The notes under the pieces: generated by a model | Databases searched by the model: none | The model's input: only the letters and a program-made list of their open reading frames with translations | Told to the model about the DNA's origin: nothing | In this document: positions 26,891-35,303 of the stretch, piece after piece | Numbering within the stretch: the first letter of the stretch is position 1 | Layout: each line of letters begins with the position of its first letter | NCBI GenBank assembly: GCA_020073145.1 | Contig: JAIQFS010000038.1 | Span: 38,918-102,917, forward strand | DNA: 64,000 nt | DNA from: Terriglobia bacterium | Lineage (GTDB): Bacteria; Acidobacteriota; Terriglobia; Bryobacterales; Bryobacteraceae | Direction: 5' to 3' | Program-made: the position numbers and the translations under genes

Positions 26891-29800
26891 TTAATCCCCC
26901 GACACGGTTTCGTACTCTTCCGGCGCCGGAGCCGGTTTCGAGGCCGCTAACTGGCCGATGCTGACGTGGATCTGCGGCATGGAGCCGGTTTCGAAGGATT
27001 CGCGGACCAGATTGTTGCCGTCGAGTTTTTCGCGGAGCACCTGGCGGCGGAGACGGGCTTCGAACTCGCGGAGCTGCTCGTCGACACGGGTGGCCTTCTG
27101 CTTGTTCTTGACCATGTCCTCGCGGTAGCGCTTGAGGAAGTAGCCGATGGTCTCGACGCGGATCCGGATCGAGCCGGTCGGCTTGTTTTCGTCAATATCT
27201 TTGAAGCAGAAGTACGGGGTGCCGGAGTGCTCGACAATTTCCTCGACCACCGAATAGATCGGCGCGTCGTGGCCGCACTTGAAGCTCGATAACTCCAGGG
27301 CCACCAGGTTGGGATGGCGCGCGGTGTACTTCGCGGCCCAAACCTTGCGGCTGGTGTTCTCGCTGTAGGAATTCTTCCAGACGTCATCGATCGACATCGG
27401 ATGCGGAGTCTCGCCGGATTCCACTTCGGGGCCGAACAGACGCCAGATGATGTCGTCGTCGATCGGCAGGCAATCCTGGGCGAAAACCGGGTAGCCGAGT
27501 TTCTGGAACTCTTCCAGAATTTCGTGGTTGACGCCGGGGTCGTTGTGATACGGACGGCCGAGCAGCACCACGCCCAAGCGGTCTTCGCGCTCGAGCTGTT
27601 CCAGGACCTCGCGGGCCGCGCCGCGCATGATGACGTTGTCGAAATAGCGGAGCGCGCGATAGCCTTCTTCCACCGCTCGTTTGTTCTCCTCGGGCGACAA
27701 CCCGAAAATGTCTTTGAACTGCTCAAAGAGCTGCCGCTCAAGGAGGTCGGGCTTGGAGAGGTTGACGAAGGTGTCCAGGAACGTCACGCCTTTTTCTTTG
27801 AAAAGATCGCCTTCCTTGACGAACGCCGCCTTCACCGCCGCGGGCGTGGTGGCCACGGTGGGGCAGGAGCGGCTGGCCTGCACGTTGTGCAGGTCCGTGG
27901 TGAGGCAATCGATCATCGGGAAGAAGATGATGTCGAGCGGCTTCTTGGCGTGCACCTTGTACAGCAGGTTGTGCACGTGCGGAATGCCGAGCTTGGAGGG
28001 GAAGCACGGGTCGATGGCGCCGCGCTTGGCGCCTTCCTTGTACAACTCCTCGCTGGTGAAATCGGAGTAGACGATGTTCTCGGCCTGGATCCCCAGAGAC
28101 GCTAAGTAGCCCGTGAAGATCGGGGTCTGCGAGTACATGTTGAGCACGCGCGGCATCCCGATGCGGATCGTAGCGCGTTTTTTCATGAGCTCGGCGCGCT
28201 TCTTCTGCGCGGCGGTGATCTGGAACTTAGGCGGCGCGTCGGCCACGAGCGGCACGTCCTGCACGCGGAACACGGCCTTGGCCGCGATCTCGACGAAGTT
28301 CGGATTTTCTTTCTTGATCTTGTCGAGGTTGCCCTTGATGCCGCGCATTTCCTCGATGTTCTCGACCGTGCCCTTTTCGCAAGTGGCGATGATCAGCCGC
28401 TGCGCGCCCGCTTCGAGCGGAACCTTGGTCTTCACCGGCGGCTTGTAGTCGATGTTCACGATGTTAGTTTTGACATCGATGAACGTGCGCAGGCACTTGT
28501 TCTTGCAGAAGTAGCAGCGGGTGGCTTCGTTGCGCGTGGTCTTGTACTCGATGTGGGCGGCGGCGTCGAGACCGATGAAGGTAGACTGACGTCCGTTGTC
28601 CCAGAGGCGGCCGGCTTCGAGGGCTCCACCGATGGCGCCGGCTTCGCCGCAGTGCTCGTGCACAATGACGTCGGCCGGTGTCTCCTTGCCTTTGAATCGC
28701 GATTCAATGAAGTCGACCTGCGCCTTCACCGCGGCCAGGTTGTACTGCGTGCCGCCTTGCAGCAGGAAGCGCGTGCCGATGGCCGAGAGGTTCGGAATCT
28801 GCGACACGTACAGCCAGATGTTCTTCGGCAGCACGTTGCACAGGCCGGCCATGATCTCTTCCGGCTTCCAGCCCTGGCGTTGGAAATCGACGATGTCGGA
28901 CTGCATGAACACGGCGCAGCCGTAGCCGAAGGACGGGAAGCCCTTGGCGCCGAATGCGGTATCCGCGTACTGCTCCACCGGCACATTGAAGCCCTGCGCG
29001 GTGGATTGCAGGAAGTAGCCGTTGCCGGCCGAGCACTGCGTGTTCAGCTTGAAATCTTTGACGCGGCCGTTCTTGAGGATGATGATCTTGATGTCCTGGC
29101 CGCCTACGTCGCAGATGACATCCACGTCGTCGTAGAAGTGCAGGCCGGCTTCCGTGTGGGCCACGGTTTCGACCAGCGCGGCGTCCGCGCCCACCACGTC
29201 CTTGAGAATGTCCTTAGCGTAGCCAGTGGTGCCGACACCCAGGATCTTCAGCTCCGCGCCTTGATCGCGAATCTGGCGGTCGAGCTTCTGCAGCACTTCG
29301 ATCGTGTCTTCGATCGGGTTGCCCTTGGAGAGCTGATAGGTCTTGGCGAGGATGCGGCGCTCCGGGTCCTTGGAGAGCAGCACGGCCTTGGTGGAGGTGG
29401 AGCCGCCATCGATGCCGACGAAGCCTTCCACCAGCTCACCTGGCTGGAAGCTCACGGGCGTGAACTTCTTGGTGCGGTATTTTTCCTTGAACGCGGCGAG
29501 GTCCGCCTCGTCCTTGGCCAGACCGCCACCGCCGCCGCGCTTGGTTTTCTCTTCCTCGCGGCCGACGTTGACATACCATTCCAGCTTTTCCATGCCTAGG
29601 TATTGGCCGATATTGTCTTCTTCGGACTTGCCGAATTCGACCGCGCCAATGGCGGCAAAGTACTGGGCGTTGTCGGGAGTCTTGATGAGGTCTTCGGGCG
29701 GAACGCCTTCGGGCAGCGGGGTGCCGCGCTCTTCCCAGATCTTCGGGATATTGCTCTTCCAGCAATCGCGCATGCCCTTGATGTAACAGTTCGGGCCGCC

Positions 29801-30475
29801 GAGCAGCAGCACCACGGGCAGCAGCGTATTGCCGCGCGTCAGCACCGAGAGGTTCTGCATGACGATGGCTTCAAACAGCGAGGCCATCAGCTCGTCCGGA
29901 GGCACACCCATTTTCTGGAGGCCGTTGATATCGGTTTCGGCGAAGACGCCGCACTTGCCAGCTACCGGATGCAGCTTGACGCCCTTGTAGCCCATCTCGC
30001 AGAGCTGATCTGCCGGAATGCGCAGCTTGGCGTTGATCTTGTCGATCACGGCGCCGGTGCCGCCCGCGCACTTGTCGTTCATCGACGGGATCTTCTTCTT
30101 GCGGCCGGTTTCCGGATCCTTCTTAAAGATGATGATCTTGGCGTCTTGTCCGCCGAGCTCGATCACTGAGCCGCACTCAGGGTACATCTTCTCCACGGCG
30201 AGCGAAACGGCGTTGACTTCCTGAACGAACTTCGCGCCCAGAAACTTGACCATGCCGTTGCCGCCCGAACCGGTAATGAACATGCGGCTGTTCTTGGCGG
30301 AGAAGCCCTCGACTTCAGTCTCGAAACGCTTGAGGAACTCCAGCACCTTTTCCGGCTGCTTGGTATCGTGCCGCTGGTAATCCTGCCAGAGGATCTGGTC
30401 GGTAGCGGCGTCAATCACCACGGATTTCACCGTGGTGGAGCCGACGTCCATGCCGATGAGAAAGTTTCTGTCCAT
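26891..30475 (-). CDS. BadF/BadG/HgdC-type ATPase with DUF2229 (acyl-CoA dehydratase activase-like)
   Basis: 1194 residues. Two ASKHA ATPase domains occur in tandem: residues 1-290 (GMDVGSTTVKSVVID, NDKCAGGTGAVID, GKCGVFAETD) and 350-640 (VGIDGGSTSTKAVLLS, NTQCSAGNGYFLQS, GYGCAVFMQSD). Each has the Cys pair that would bind a dimer-bridging [4Fe-4S] cluster. A C-terminal DUF2229/HgdB-like region (about 660-1160) carries further Cys, e.g. CYFCKNKCLR and AIDPCFPSKLGIPHV. Such proteins use ATP to push one electron to very low potential in a partner. The partner candidate is encoded one base upstream (30477-32246). Typically cytoplasmic and oxygen-sensitive. Confidence 0.9.
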   Translation of the reverse strand: MDRNFLIGMDVGSTTVKSVVIDAATDQILWQDYQRHDTKQPEKVLEFLKRFETEVEGFSAKNSRMFITGSGGNGMVKFLGAKFVQEVNAVSLAVEKMYPECGSVIELGGQDAKIIIFKKDPETGRKKKIPSMNDKCAGGTGAVIDKINAKLRIPADQLCEMGYKGVKLHPVAGKCGVFAETDINGLQKMGVPPDELMASLFEAIVMQNLSVLTRGNTLLPVVLLLGGPNCYIKGMRDCWKSNIPKIWEERGTPLPEGVPPEDLIKTPDNAQYFAAIGAVEFGKSEEDNIGQYLGMEKLEWYVNVGREEEKTKRGGGGGLAKDEADLAAFKEKYRTKKFTPVSFQPGELVEGFVGIDGGSTSTKAVLLSKDPERRILAKTYQLSKGNPIEDTIEVLQKLDRQIRDQGAELKILGVGTTGYAKDILKDVVGADAALVETVAHTEAGLHFYDDVDVICDVGGQDIKIIILKNGRVKDFKLNTQCSAGNGYFLQSTAQGFNVPVEQYADTAFGAKGFPSFGYGCAVFMQSDIVDFQRQGWKPEEIMAGLCNVLPKNIWLYVSQIPNLSAIGTRFLLQGGTQYNLAAVKAQVDFIESRFKGKETPADVIVHEHCGEAGAIGGALEAGRLWDNGRQSTFIGLDAAAHIEYKTTRNEATRCYFCKNKCLRTFIDVKTNIVNIDYKPPVKTKVPLEAGAQRLIIATCEKGTVENIEEMRGIKGNLDKIKKENPNFVEIAAKAVFRVQDVPLVADAPPKFQITAAQKKRAELMKKRATIRIGMPRVLNMYSQTPIFTGYLASLGIQAENIVYSDFTSEELYKEGAKRGAIDPCFPSKLGIPHVHNLLYKVHAKKPLDIIFFPMIDCLTTDLHNVQASRSCPTVATTPAAVKAAFVKEGDLFKEKGVTFLDTFVNLSKPDLLERQLFEQFKDIFGLSPEENKRAVEEGYRALRYFDNVIMRGAAREVLEQLEREDRLGVVLLGRPYHNDPGVNHEILEEFQKLGYPVFAQDCLPIDDDIIWRLFGPEVESGETPHPMSIDDVWKNSYSENTSRKVWAAKYTARHPNLVALELSSFKCGHDAPIYSVVEEIVEHSGTPYFCFKDIDENKPTGSIRIRVETIGYFLKRYREDMVKNKQKATRVDEQLREFEARLRRQVLREKLDGNNLVRESFETGSMPQIHVSIGQLAASKPAPAPEEYETVSGD

Positions 30476-30476
30476 G

Positions 30477-32246
30477 TTAATTGGCCCGAGCCTGTTCCGA
30501 CTTCATGCGCTCTGAAATATGGATCACGAAATTCGCTGCTCCGCCGACGAAACCCTTGGTGTGAGGCACCTGGTAGAGCGGCCGCTTGGTTTCGGGATGC
30601 GCTTCGACGAACGCGCGGCACTGGTCGAGCGTGAGGCCCGATTGCTCGAGCGCGGCCGCGAATTCCTTCTTGGCCTTGTTCTTGGCCTCGCCGAGAGCCA
30701 TCTGCACGCGGCTGTGAGCGTTGATCTCGCCTTCGCCCGAGGTCTCGATCGGAATGTAGATCATGTCTTTGAACTGCGACACGACGGCCGATTGCGCGCC
30801 ATCCGATTGCGTGGACGGCATGCAGCCGAACGGCTTCACCGACAGCACCATGTGGGCCAGGTCTTTGTTCGAGTAGTAAATGTTCTTAGCGACTTCCAGG
30901 TGGCCTTCGCCGCCACCCGCGCGCGAGTTGTAGAAGGGATGGCCGAGGCGCTGCAATTCGTACTGGTCGGTGAGGTGGTGCGCGATGCCGCCGAGCGCGT
31001 TGACGATCTTGTGATACTCGCCCTTGAAGATGGCCTCCGCGAGCTTCAGCTTGGCCACCTTCTGGCGGAAGCCGAACTCGATCTTGGCGCGGGTCCCGAT
31101 CTTCCACAGAGAAGGCAGCACGGCGCCTTCTTCGAGGCCCTTGAAGTCTTTGTACTTCTGCACCACCTGGTGGATCATGTACATGATCCAGGTGCCGATG
31201 GGCTCGACCAGCACCTGCGCGCCTTCGCGCTGCAGGAAGTTGAACATGTTGAAGTTGCCGTCGCCCTCAGTGGTCTGCGCCCAGAACTCGCCGGTGATCT
31301 TGACGATGGGCTTCACGCGCAGGCGGTCGATTTCGATTTCGTTGAAGCGGTCGCGGCAGCGCTCGAGCGCCGGCACGTATTCGTCGCCCTTCACCTGCTT
31401 GACGAACTTGCCGATGTACTCGGCGGTATCGGAGAAGCCGCCCAGATACTTGCCCAGGCCCTTGTCCAGCTTCCACGGCTGCTTCTTGCGGAAGACCTCG
31501 TGGAGGTAGTCCATGGTCTCATCCAGGATCTGGTCGGTCTGCCCGGCGGTGATCTCGTACGGCCGCAGCGCGTAGGCCACTTCGTTCATGACGTCGCCGC
31601 AGTTGAGCGCGTTGAGAATCCCCAGGAAGAAGTCTAGATTCATCTCGAGGCCGGCTTCGGCGTCCGACTGGCTCAACCCGCCGGACTGCTGGAAGAGCAG
31701 TACGCGGAAGCCATCGAAACCGGAATTCCGCAGAGCCAGGCGGTACTCGGCTTCGTACATGCCGAAACGGCACGGGCCGCAGGCTCCGGCGGTGAAGAAG
31801 ACGTAGCGGTCGATGATTTCCTGCTTGGTCAGCCCCTGCTCTTCGAGCGTCTGCAAGTACTGCACCAGGTTGCCGACGGTGAAGTAGGTGGGGTTGCACT
31901 GGCCGTTGTTGCCATACTCCTTGCCCGTCTGGAACGCCTTGACGTTGGGGGTGGGCACGGCCTCGGCGCGATAGCCGAGTCCTTCGAGAGCACCATGCAC
32001 CAGTTTTTCGTGCTTCCACGTCAAGCCACCGAACAGCAGCGTGGTATTGGGCCGCTGGTCCGCGGTGAACGGCTTCTCCACCGGCTTCTTGAACTGGTGG
32101 ACTTCGCGTTTGACCAGCCCGGCTTCGTGCTCCAGCCGCGCGCGTTCTTCGGCAAGCCGTTGCTGAATCACGTCTTCAACGGAGGTACCAATCTGGACCA
32201 GCCCTTCGGGCGGTGCGGCTTTCGGATGGATAGACTGAGTGCTCAT
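30477..32246 (-). CDS. 2-hydroxyacyl-CoA dehydratase (HgdB)-related protein, possible double-cubane cluster protein
   Basis: 589 residues. After a charged helical N-terminus (1-60), the HgdB-like fold shows TTLLFGGLTWKHEKLVHGAL and conserved Cys sites: GNNGQCNPTYFTVGN, TAGACGPCRFGMYEAE, LNCGDVMNEVAY and KPFGCMPSTQSDG. These fit proteins that ligate [4Fe-4S] or [8Fe-9S] double-cubane clusters. Its stop codon is one base from the ATG of the activator gene, so the two act together. No CoA-transferase, acyl-CoA dehydrogenase or second dehydratase subunit lies nearby, which argues against classical hydroxyacyl-CoA fermentation and for a reductase of another small substrate (inference). Confidence 0.82.
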   Translation of the reverse strand: MSTQSIHPKAAPPEGLVQIGTSVEDVIQQRLAEERARLEHEAGLVKREVHQFKKPVEKPFTADQRPNTTLLFGGLTWKHEKLVHGALEGLGYRAEAVPTPNVKAFQTGKEYGNNGQCNPTYFTVGNLVQYLQTLEEQGLTKQEIIDRYVFFTAGACGPCRFGMYEAEYRLALRNSGFDGFRVLLFQQSGGLSQSDAEAGLEMNLDFFLGILNALNCGDVMNEVAYALRPYEITAGQTDQILDETMDYLHEVFRKKQPWKLDKGLGKYLGGFSDTAEYIGKFVKQVKGDEYVPALERCRDRFNEIEIDRLRVKPIVKITGEFWAQTTEGDGNFNMFNFLQREGAQVLVEPIGTWIMYMIHQVVQKYKDFKGLEEGAVLPSLWKIGTRAKIEFGFRQKVAKLKLAEAIFKGEYHKIVNALGGIAHHLTDQYELQRLGHPFYNSRAGGGEGHLEVAKNIYYSNKDLAHMVLSVKPFGCMPSTQSDGAQSAVVSQFKDMIYIPIETSGEGEINAHSRVQMALGEAKNKAKKEFAAALEQSGLTLDQCRAFVEAHPETKRPLYQVPHTKGFVGGAANFVIHISERMKSEQARAN

Positions 32247-32327
32247 CGTTTTAGAAATCTCCGATTTTAGGCCATCTTCTCCGTTTAACCGATTGAAAGA
32301 AATAGGTTTCCATCGAATGGCGACTTT

Positions 32328-32422
32328 CCTGGCGCAATGGGGGAATTCGGGGGGTGAGCGGGTGGCTGGAAATCAGCGGGGGAAACCGCTAAGACCGTGA
32401 TAATCCCTCCGTTTGGGCGGGG
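32328..32422. repeat. 95-bp intergenic repeat, copy A
   Basis: The first 24 bases (32328-32351) are identical to 35170-35193. Weaker similarity continues through gtgagcgg to a shared gtttgggcggg/gtttcgggcggg end. Both copies are 95 bp and lie 40-75 bp upstream of the following gene start, in the same orientation. Confidence 0.6.
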
Positions 32423-32494
32423 TGACGCAGCCCAGCGGGGCGATGGCTTCGGAGGCGCTGGCTCCGTGGGAATTTCGTATAATTGTCGCCACCT

Positions 32495-33274
32495 GTGCCG
32501 CTGGAGCCGAATACCCGTCTGGGCCCTTATGAGATCCTCGCACCCATTGGCGCTGGCGGTATGGGCGAAGTGTATCGGGGACGCGACACGCGACTGGACC
32601 GCAGCGTCGCTATCAAGGTTCTCTCCGCCCGGATCGACAGCCCGGCTGCCCGCGAGCGCTTTGAGCGCGAGGCTGTGTCCGGCTTAAGCCATCCCCACAT
32701 CTGCACGCTGTACGACGTGGGCAGTCAGGACGGCCTCGAATACCTGGTGAGGGAGTAAATGGAAGGTGAGTCCCTGGCCGACCGATTGCGCCAGGGCCCG
32801 CTGCGCTCGCCAGCGCCCTGGTATACTCCGTGCAGATCGCCGCCGCGCTGGCGGCGGCGCACCGCAAGGGCGTGATTCATCGCGACCTCAAGCCGGGGAA
32901 CATCATGATCACCAAGGCCGGCGCGAAGCTGCTCGATTTCGGCTTGGCCAAGATGGGAAAGGCCCCGGCGACTCCGGTTGCTACCGTAACGCTCACCCGC
33001 GCGCTCACTGCCGAGGGCTCCATCCTGGGCACCCTGCAGTACATGTCGCCGGAACAGCTCGAGGGGCAGAGCAGACGCACGCTCCGGCCTGCGCCCTGTT
33101 CGATTCCGGATACGTCAACATCCCCAACGGTCACACGGGCAACTGGAAACGTTTGCCGTTTCCTCCGATGGCCAGCGGTTCCTCATTCCGCGTCCCGAGG
33201 CGGGCGCTGCCCAAGCGCAGGCGGGAAGCCCAATCACGGTGGTGCTCAACTGGACGGCGGGGCTGAAAAAGTGA
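32495..33274 (+). pseudogene. Ser/Thr kinase-propeller pseudogene with large internal deletion
   Basis: The N-terminus is a good kinase start (LGPYEILAPIGAGGMGEVYRGRD, ATP Lys in AIKVL), but a TAA at 32756-32758 interrupts it after EYLVRE. A frameshift follows before VQIAAALAAAHRKG. HRDLKPGN, DFGLAK and MSPEQLEGQ are then readable up to about 33066. From there the sequence jumps straight to the propeller's last blade, LETFAVSSDGQRFLIPRPE...ITVVLNWTAGLKK, stop at 33274. The intact relative at 15985-18651 is 888 residues, so roughly 600 codons are missing. Clearly dead. Confidence 0.88.
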
Positions 33275-33376
33275 GCGAGAAGGTAAAGAAACGGAAATCC
33301 TGGTAAGCTCGGAGCATTACCGCTCGAGGAGGGTGCCCAGGCGGATGACAAAACGTCTGTCGACCGACGGAGGTTC

Positions 33377-34057
33377 TTGAAAGGCGCTGCTACGGGAGCT
33401 ATGGCGGCGACGGTTCCCACTTCCATGCACGCACAAGATCACGAACACGATCATGACCATCAGGTGGTCCCGTCCGACCCGGCGCTGCGGACCAAGGCGC
33501 TGGAGTCGTTGCTGGTAGAAAAGGGCCTGGTGGATCCGGCTGCGCTGGATGCGCTGGTGGACGCGTACGAAAACAAGATCGGACCGCGCAACGGCGCCCG
33601 CGTGGTGGCGCGGGCTTGGATAGATCCGGCGTACAAGAAACGGCTGCTCAGCGATGGCGGCGCGGCGATCGCGGAATTCGGCTATGCCGGTGGGCAGGGC
33701 GAACATATGGTCGTGGTTGAAAACACGCCCAAGGTGCACAACCTGGTGGTCTGTACGCTGTGCTCCTGCTACCCGTGGCCGGTGCTCGGATTGCCGCCGG
33801 TCTGGTACAAGTCGGCGCCGTACCGATCGCGGGCGGTGATCGATCCGCGCGGCGTCTTGCACGAGTTCGGGCTGGACTTGCCTGAGGACGTGGAAGTGCA
33901 AGTGTGGGACAGCACGGCGGAGATCCGCTACCTGGTGCTGCCGGAGCGGCCGGCCGGTACGGAGAAGATGACCGAAGACGAGGTTGCGGCTCTGGTCACG
34001 CGGGACGCCATGGTCGGCGTGGCCAAGGTCGCGGCGCCTGCGGGAGGCAAGGCATGA
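33377..34057 (+). CDS. nthA: Nitrile hydratase alpha subunit, cobalt type, with Tat-like leader
   Basis: 226 residues from a TTG at 33377. The metal site [15 protein letters not shown] near residue 124 has Thr in the second position, as in cobalt enzymes; the two outer Cys are normally oxidised to sulfinic/sulfenic acid. Hydrates nitriles to amides. Reading upstream in the same frame gives [18 protein letters not shown], a twin-arginine signal, but no start codon is available. The only ATG with a strong gaggagg site (33345) is in another frame, so a single-base loss near 33,360 is likely. A His-rich patch HEHDHDH follows the leader. ATGA overlap with the beta gene. Confidence 0.85.
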   Translation: MKGAATGAMAATVPTSMHAQDHEHDHDHQVVPSDPALRTKALESLLVEKGLVDPAALDALVDAYENKIGPRNGARVVARAWIDPAYKKRLLSDGGAAIAEFGYAGGQGEHMVVVENTPKVHNLVVCTLCSCYPWPVLGLPPVWYKSAPYRSRAVIDPRGVLHEFGLDLPEDVEVQVWDSTAEIRYLVLPERPAGTEKMTEDEVAALVTRDAMVGVAKVAAPAGGKA

Positions 34058-34716
34058 ACGGGATCCACGACATGGGGGGGATGCACGGCATGGGTCTCAT
34101 CCAGCACGAGAAGAACGAACCGGTATTTCACGAGGCGTGGGAAGGCCGGGTGTACGCGATGAACCGCGCGCTGGGTGCGTTTGGCAAGTGGAACATCGAC
34201 GCCAGCCGCCATGGGATTGAGCTGCTCCCGCCGGCCGATTATCTGCGGATGAGCTATTACGAGAAGTGGCTGACGCGGAACATCGCCCTGCTGGTACAGC
34301 ACGGCCTGGTGACGCGCGAGGAGATGGAAACTTCCAAGCCCGCGCCGGGATCTCCGAAGGCGACACCGCCTCTGACGGCCGCCGCCGCAACCGCCGCGGC
34401 CGCGAACCGCGGCGGTTATCTGCGGCCGGACTCACCGGCGAAAGCCCGCTTCAAAGTCGGGCAGCATGTGCGCGCCCGAAACATCAATCCGGAGGGTCAC
34501 ACGCGTCTGCCTCGCTACGCGAGAGGCAAGCAGGGTACGGTCGTCCGCCACCACGGCATTTTCGTTTTTCCGGATACCAACGCACATTTCGAGGGCGAGC
34601 AGCCGCAGCACCTGTATTCGATCCGTTTCACAGCGCGGGAGTTATGGGGAGATCACGCCTCGCCCCGCGATTCGGTTCACCTCGACATGTGGGATAGCTA
34701 CCTTGCGCACGCCTGA
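34054..34716 (+). CDS. nthB: Nitrile hydratase beta subunit
   Basis: 220 residues; ATG at 34054 overlaps the alpha stop (ATGA) and follows gggagg. [14 protein letters not shown] is the standard beta-subunit start, [13 protein letters not shown] lies near residue 70, and the C-terminal SH3-like barrel has [31 protein letters not shown] and ARELWG. It forms the alpha-beta interface around the cobalt site. No signal peptide, so if the alpha leader is functional the beta subunit would be exported by hitch-hiking. Confidence 0.95.
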   Translation: MNGIHDMGGMHGMGLIQHEKNEPVFHEAWEGRVYAMNRALGAFGKWNIDASRHGIELLPPADYLRMSYYEKWLTRNIALLVQHGLVTREEMETSKPAPGSPKATPPLTAAAATAAAANRGGYLRPDSPAKARFKVGQHVRARNINPEGHTRLPRYARGKQGTVVRHHGIFVFPDTNAHFEGEQPQHLYSIRFTARELWGDHASPRDSVHLDMWDSYLAHA

Positions 34717-35089
34717 CTTGCATTCCGATTCCGAGCGGCTGGCTTTCCTTCCCTCGATGCCCCGCGACGAAGGCGGCCCGGTGTTTGCCGAGCCGTGGCA
34801 AGCGCAGGCCTTCGCGCTGGCCGTGCGGCTTTCCGCGCAAGGCCACTTCACGTGGAAAGAATGGGCGGCCGCGCTCGCCGAGGAACTGAAGTCCGCGGCG
34901 GACCGCAGCGAACCCGACGACGGCTCCCGTTACTACGACCACTGGCTGGCGGCGCTGGAACGTCTGGTCGCCGCGAAGGCTCTTTCGAATCCAGCCGAAA
35001 TGCTGGCCCGTAAAGAAGCCTGGGCCGATGCGTACCGCCACACGCCGCACGGAAAGCCGGTTGCATTGCGGAAGGTTTCCGAGAAGTAG
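34703..35089 (+). CDS. Nitrile hydratase accessory protein
   Basis: 128 residues if the TTG at 34703 is used (14-bp overlap with nthB); TTG at 34718 or ATG at 34757 are alternatives. The core PRDEGGPVFAEPWQAQAFALAV and GHFTWKEWAAALAEEL, then YYDHWLAALERLV, match the nitrile hydratase accessory/activator family, which resembles the beta N-terminal half and helps cobalt loading by subunit exchange. It completes an alpha-beta-activator operon. Confidence 0.85.
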   Translation: MRTPDLHSDSERLAFLPSMPRDEGGPVFAEPWQAQAFALAVRLSAQGHFTWKEWAAALAEELKSAADRSEPDDGSRYYDHWLAALERLVAAKALSNPAEMLARKEAWADAYRHTPHGKPVALRKVSEK

Positions 35090-35128
35090 TCCCAACAAGG
35101 CACTCCGTGTCCGAGACTAGTTGGGGTG

Positions 35129-35171
35129 TTCCGGACGCTCCTGCGCCCTAGGGCTGGTCTACTTGATCGCC
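35129..35171 (+). repeat. Partial copy of the 5' end of the next gene
   Basis: This stretch is an imperfect duplicate of 35309-35351, the first codons of the lipase-maturation-factor-like gene, at an offset of exactly 180 bp. It shares cggacgct, gggctggtctactt and atcgcct. It leads directly into repeat copy B. Confidence 0.65.
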
Positions 35172-35264
35172 TGGCGCAATGGGGGAATTCGGGTGTGAGC
35201 GGAGGGGGCAGCAATGCGCAGGTAAAGTGCTGAAACTGTTACGATGCAGACGTTTCGGGCGGGC
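35170..35264. repeat. 95-bp intergenic repeat, copy B
   Basis: Second copy of the element at 32328-32422, with 24 identical bases at its left end and the same length. It sits between the partial gene duplicate and the intact gene start at 35304. Confidence 0.6.
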
Positions 35265-35303
35265 GGGTCCGGAGTGGCCGGGACGGTCGACTAGACTGAG
35301 GAG

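Noticed and set aside
33904..34053. Longer start for the nitrile hydratase beta subunit
   Set aside because: The family begins [12 protein letters not shown]; the ATG at 34054 has gggagg and the usual ATGA overlap.
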